Assembly: GCA_964573255.1 (NCBI GenBank)
Contig: CAZNJB010000079.1
Location: 1 to 7,372, forward strand
DNA: 7,372 nt
Reading direction: 5' to 3'
Source: CAYNUJ01 sp964573255
GTDB taxonomy: Bacteria > Bacteroidota > Ignavibacteria > Ignavibacteriales > Melioribacteraceae
In this document: positions 5,371 to 7,372 of the stretch, piece by piece
How the letters are laid out: every line of letters begins with the position of its first letter
Numbering within the stretch: position 1 is the stretch's first letter
Translations under genes and position numbers: made by a program
Notes under the pieces: generated by a model
What the model saw: the letters and a program-made list of their open reading frames with translations, nothing else
Told to the model about the DNA's origin: nothing
Databases searched by the model: none

Positions 5371-5751
5371 TTACTGTTCATACTTAAAAGGGAGTAAGTT
5401 TTCTATTTTGATTTTTTTCAGTTCTCCCTCGGCAAGTATAATTACGTTAGCGTTTGGAGAATAATCGGCTATCATTTCACGACACATTCCGCAAGGGGAA
5501 ACTACGCGTCCTGTTTCATCGACTGCAACAATAGTGTCTATTTCCGTATCGCCTGCGGTAGCCGCTGCGCCGATTGCCACGGCTTCTCCGCAAATAGTTA
5601 TTCTTCCGACATAAACTTCTACGTGCACGCCGGTAAAAATATTTCCTGATTTCGTTCTGAGAACCGAGGCTATATGATGACGTCCTTCTTTAAAACGCTT
5701 CTTTATCAGCTCCCTTGCAATTTTTACTAATTTTTCGTCTTGTTTATTCAT
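5371..5751 (-). CDS. Cytidine deaminase-like zinc hydrolase (blasticidin-S deaminase type)
   Basis: A 126-residue member of the cytidine deaminase superfamily, which hydrolytically deaminates cytidine or related aminopyrimidines; members act as soluble oligomers. Zinc-site motifs are present: C54-G-E56 (first ligand and proton-shuttle glutamate, the counterpart of C/HAE) and PCGMC with C87 and C90. Other family marks are SGNIFTGVHVE (35-45), AVAIGAA after the first motif, and a C-terminal LLPFKYE. The length, the single C-x-E/PCxxC pair, and the SPCG and LLP segments resemble blasticidin-S deaminase and short bacterial deaminases more than the two-domain Cdd of E. coli. The first motif has Gly where Ala is usual. 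ATG at 5751 has GGAG seven bases upstream, inside the upstream hydrolase gene. The reading frames overlap by eight bases (ATGAATAA), so translation is probably coupled. The substrate could be cytidine/deoxycytidine for salvage or a modified nucleoside. Confidence 0.9.
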   Translation of the reverse strand: MNKQDEKLVKIARELIKKRFKEGRHHIASVLRTKSGNIFTGVHVEVYVGRITICGEAVAIGAAATAGDTEIDTIVAVDETGRVVSPCGMCREMIADYSPNANVIILAEGELKKIKIENLLPFKYEQ

Positions 5752-7372
5752 TTGTTTTCTCCGCTGTTACTATTCCGTCGCGTTGTTTTAACTGTAATGC
5801 TTTTACATTTCCTTTTTCGTCTTCCGTAAACTCAATACTGGCTTGTGAATATTCCGCTAAAACGAATTCGTCTCCAAGTTCGGGAACTAAAGTGTATGGC
5901 GGTTGACCGGGAACTATCAATTTCAATACGTTTCCAACCAAAGCAATTGAAATAGTCCTTCCGGCAAGGTTATAATCACCTACGAACCGTTTTAGATATT
6001 GGGAATCGTAAAATCTGGAATCGGGCTTTTTTGTAAAAACGATATTACTTACAGCCGGTTCAAACGGGACTTCCACGGCAGATACATTTCCCTTCAAATC
6101 AGTACGAAACTGCAATTTCATATTTTCGAACGCATCGTCTTTCCCCTTCAATGCATTGAAGGTTTCGTAATGCCAATGCTCCAAAGGAGTTGTTATATCG
6201 TTAAAAGTAAACTCAAGTCTCTCGTTATTCAATCGCACCGACAGAGTTCCGTATCCGGGGTCTTCATAATCTCCCGTATATTCAATAAGAGGATGAGCCG
6301 GTTTAGTTCCTTTTTTACGCATTGCATATTTAGTTTCACCGCTTTCCTTATCGGCTTCTTTTCCTTTTTCCCATTTTTCCAATCCCTCTTTGTTCCAATC
6401 AATTGGATTTAGATGAAAAATACGATCGACTGCGTGATTAACTATTATTTGTGGTAATTCCGTCGACTCTTTATTAGTGAGTACAACTATACCAATTCCC
6501 TCATTTGGAAAAAGCACTACAAATGCAGTGAAACCGTCAATGTTGCCTCCGTGATGTATTCTCTTATGACCTCTGTAGTTATCTACAAACCATCCCAATG
6601 CATAATCAGCGCTTGAAATTTCTGGTCGCTTTTCTATAGCTCCAGTTGTAATATACGGCGTGTGTATATCAGAAAGCGTAGACGAATTAATAATCTGTTT
6701 ACCTTTATATTTGCCGTTATTTAAATGAACAATTAACCAACGACTCATATCTTCGGCATTTGAATTTATTGATCCTGCCGGACCGATCAAATCGATTTGA
6801 CGAAAATCAATTTGCTTTAAAGTGTCGTCGTCCTCTGTATACGGCAAAGCAAAATCATTCGTTTTCTGTGATTCGAGAACTGAAAAATTGCTATACGACA
6901 TTTCCAAAGGATCAAAAACAAGATTTTGAACCGCTTTCTCCCAGGTGTCGCCGGTTATGCGTTCAACAAAATAACCAGCTGTTAGAAACATCAGATTGTT
7001 ATATTGAAATTTAGCTCTGAACGTTTTGTTCGGCTCCAGATAACGCAGTCTGTTTACAATTTCTGCACGAGTCAATTTTGTGTTATTGTACCAAAGTTTA
7101 TCGTGTCGCGGCAATCCCGAGCGATGCGTAACCAAATCCCGCGGCGTAATTATTTGCGTTGCAATCGGATCGTAAAGTTTGAATTCCGGGAGATAATTTA
7201 TTACCGGTTTATCCCACTCAAAATTTCCTTCGTCAACTAATTTTCCTATTACAAAAGTTGTGAAAGCTTTCGTGCTTGAACCTATTGCAAATAACGTTTT
7301 GGTTGTAACTGGTAGTTTTTTATTCACATCTCGATATCCGAATCCCTTTTTAAAAATAACTTCGTCACCGCT
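5744..7372 (-). CDS. Serine hydrolase with DUF3471-like and C-terminal barrel domains (5' end beyond window)
   Basis: The frame is open to the right edge with no start that fits the family. The upstream codons SGDEVIFKKGFGYRD align with the usual beta-lactamase-fold N-terminal strands, so the gene continues past 7372 and the GTG at 7327 is not the real start. 542 residues are visible. Numbering from the edge, the catalytic motifs are SSTK (Ser32, Lys35), YNN (124-126) and HHGG (273-276). The fold resembles class C beta-lactamases, DD-peptidases and esterases. Residues ~345-450 form a DUF3471-like beta domain (PLIEYTGDYEDPGYGTLSV onward). Residues ~450-535 are a further lipocalin-like barrel (FVGDYNLAGR, PGQPPYTLVPE, ASIEFTEDE, LQLKQRDG), also found in shorter form in the hydrolase at 311-1633. 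Any signal peptide lies outside the window. Its stop overlaps the deaminase start, implying one transcript. Substrate unknown: peptides, D-amino-acid peptides or esters are possible. Confidence 0.9.
   Translation of the reverse strand, partial: SGDEVIFKKGFGYRDVNKKLPVTTKTLFAIGSSTKAFTTFVIGKLVDEGNFEWDKPVINYLPEFKLYDPIATQIITPRDLVTHRSGLPRHDKLWYNNTKLTRAEIVNRLRYLEPNKTFRAKFQYNNLMFLTAGYFVERITGDTWEKAVQNLVFDPLEMSYSNFSVLESQKTNDFALPYTEDDDTLKQIDFRQIDLIGPAGSINSNAEDMSRWLIVHLNNGKYKGKQIINSSTLSDIHTPYITTGAIEKRPEISSADYALGWFVDNYRGHKRIHHGGNIDGFTAFVVLFPNEGIGIVVLTNKESTELPQIIVNHAVDRIFHLNPIDWNKEGLEKWEKGKEADKESGETKYAMRKKGTKPAHPLIEYTGDYEDPGYGTLSVRLNNERLEFTFNDITTPLEHWHYETFNALKGKDDAFENMKLQFRTDLKGNVSAVEVPFEPAVSNIVFTKKPDSRFYDSQYLKRFVGDYNLAGRTISIALVGNVLKLIVPGQPPYTLVPELGDEFVLAEYSQASIEFTEDEKGNVKALQLKQRDGIVTAEKTNE

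Noticed and set aside
5715..7240. Rightward open frames antisense to the deaminase and right-hand hydrolase
   Set aside because: They mirror well-supported coding sequence and have Phe/Ser/Arg/Cys-rich composition typical of reversed coding strands.
1..7372. CRISPR array, tRNA, rRNA, transposase or phage genes
   Set aside because: No regularly spaced direct repeats, cloverleaf-like sequences, transposase motifs or terminal inverted repeats with target duplications were seen by eye on either strand.

Overview
The window is AT-rich bacterial DNA with compact, mostly leftward gene clusters, GTG and ATG starts behind purine-rich ribosome binding sites, and several exported or lipid-anchored proteins. 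Overall composition, the GAF/AAA+/Fis regulator and the serine hydrolases with C-terminal barrel domains suggest a member of the Bacteroidota/Ignavibacteriota/Chlorobiota group. That placement is an inference from protein style; no marker gene is present. No tRNA, rRNA, CRISPR array, insertion sequence or plasmid function was seen.

Left edge (1-310): the first ~56 codons of a leftward membrane protein resembling a CPBP-type intramembrane protease, then about 140 bases with no gene. Centre-left (311-3240): four leftward genes with gaps of 23, 49 and 86 bases, probably one operon. In transcription order they encode a ~99-residue dimeric alpha/beta-barrel (ABM-like) protein, a 271-residue DUF6544/DUF6920-like putative lipoprotein, a 110-residue orphan lipoprotein, and an exported class-C-beta-lactamase-fold serine hydrolase.

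Centre (3241-3421): a divergent control region. It holds a candidate sigma-54 promoter (GG-N10-GC) facing the four-gene operon, and three copies of a 16-bp operator-like element of the form TTACC-N6-GGTAA placed upstream of it at enhancer distance. Rightward from it runs a 511-residue sigma-54 activator (3422-4957) with an N-terminal GAF-like sensor, an AAA+ domain with an intact GAFTGA loop, and a Fis-type helix-turn-helix. The simplest reading is that this activator binds the three sites and switches on the operon with sigma-54 RNA polymerase, while also controlling its own promoter. This linked regulator-enhancer-promoter-envelope operon is the most interesting object in the window.

Centre-right (4958-5370): no intact large gene. 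It holds a long AT-rich hairpin just after the activator, and what looks like a small leftward membrane-protein gene broken across three reading frames. Right (5371-7372): a short cytidine/blasticidin-S-type deaminase overlapped by 8 bases by an upstream serine hydrolase whose 5' end lies beyond the window. The two serine hydrolases in the window share a related C-terminal barrel-like module (GQPP...IEF...LKQ).
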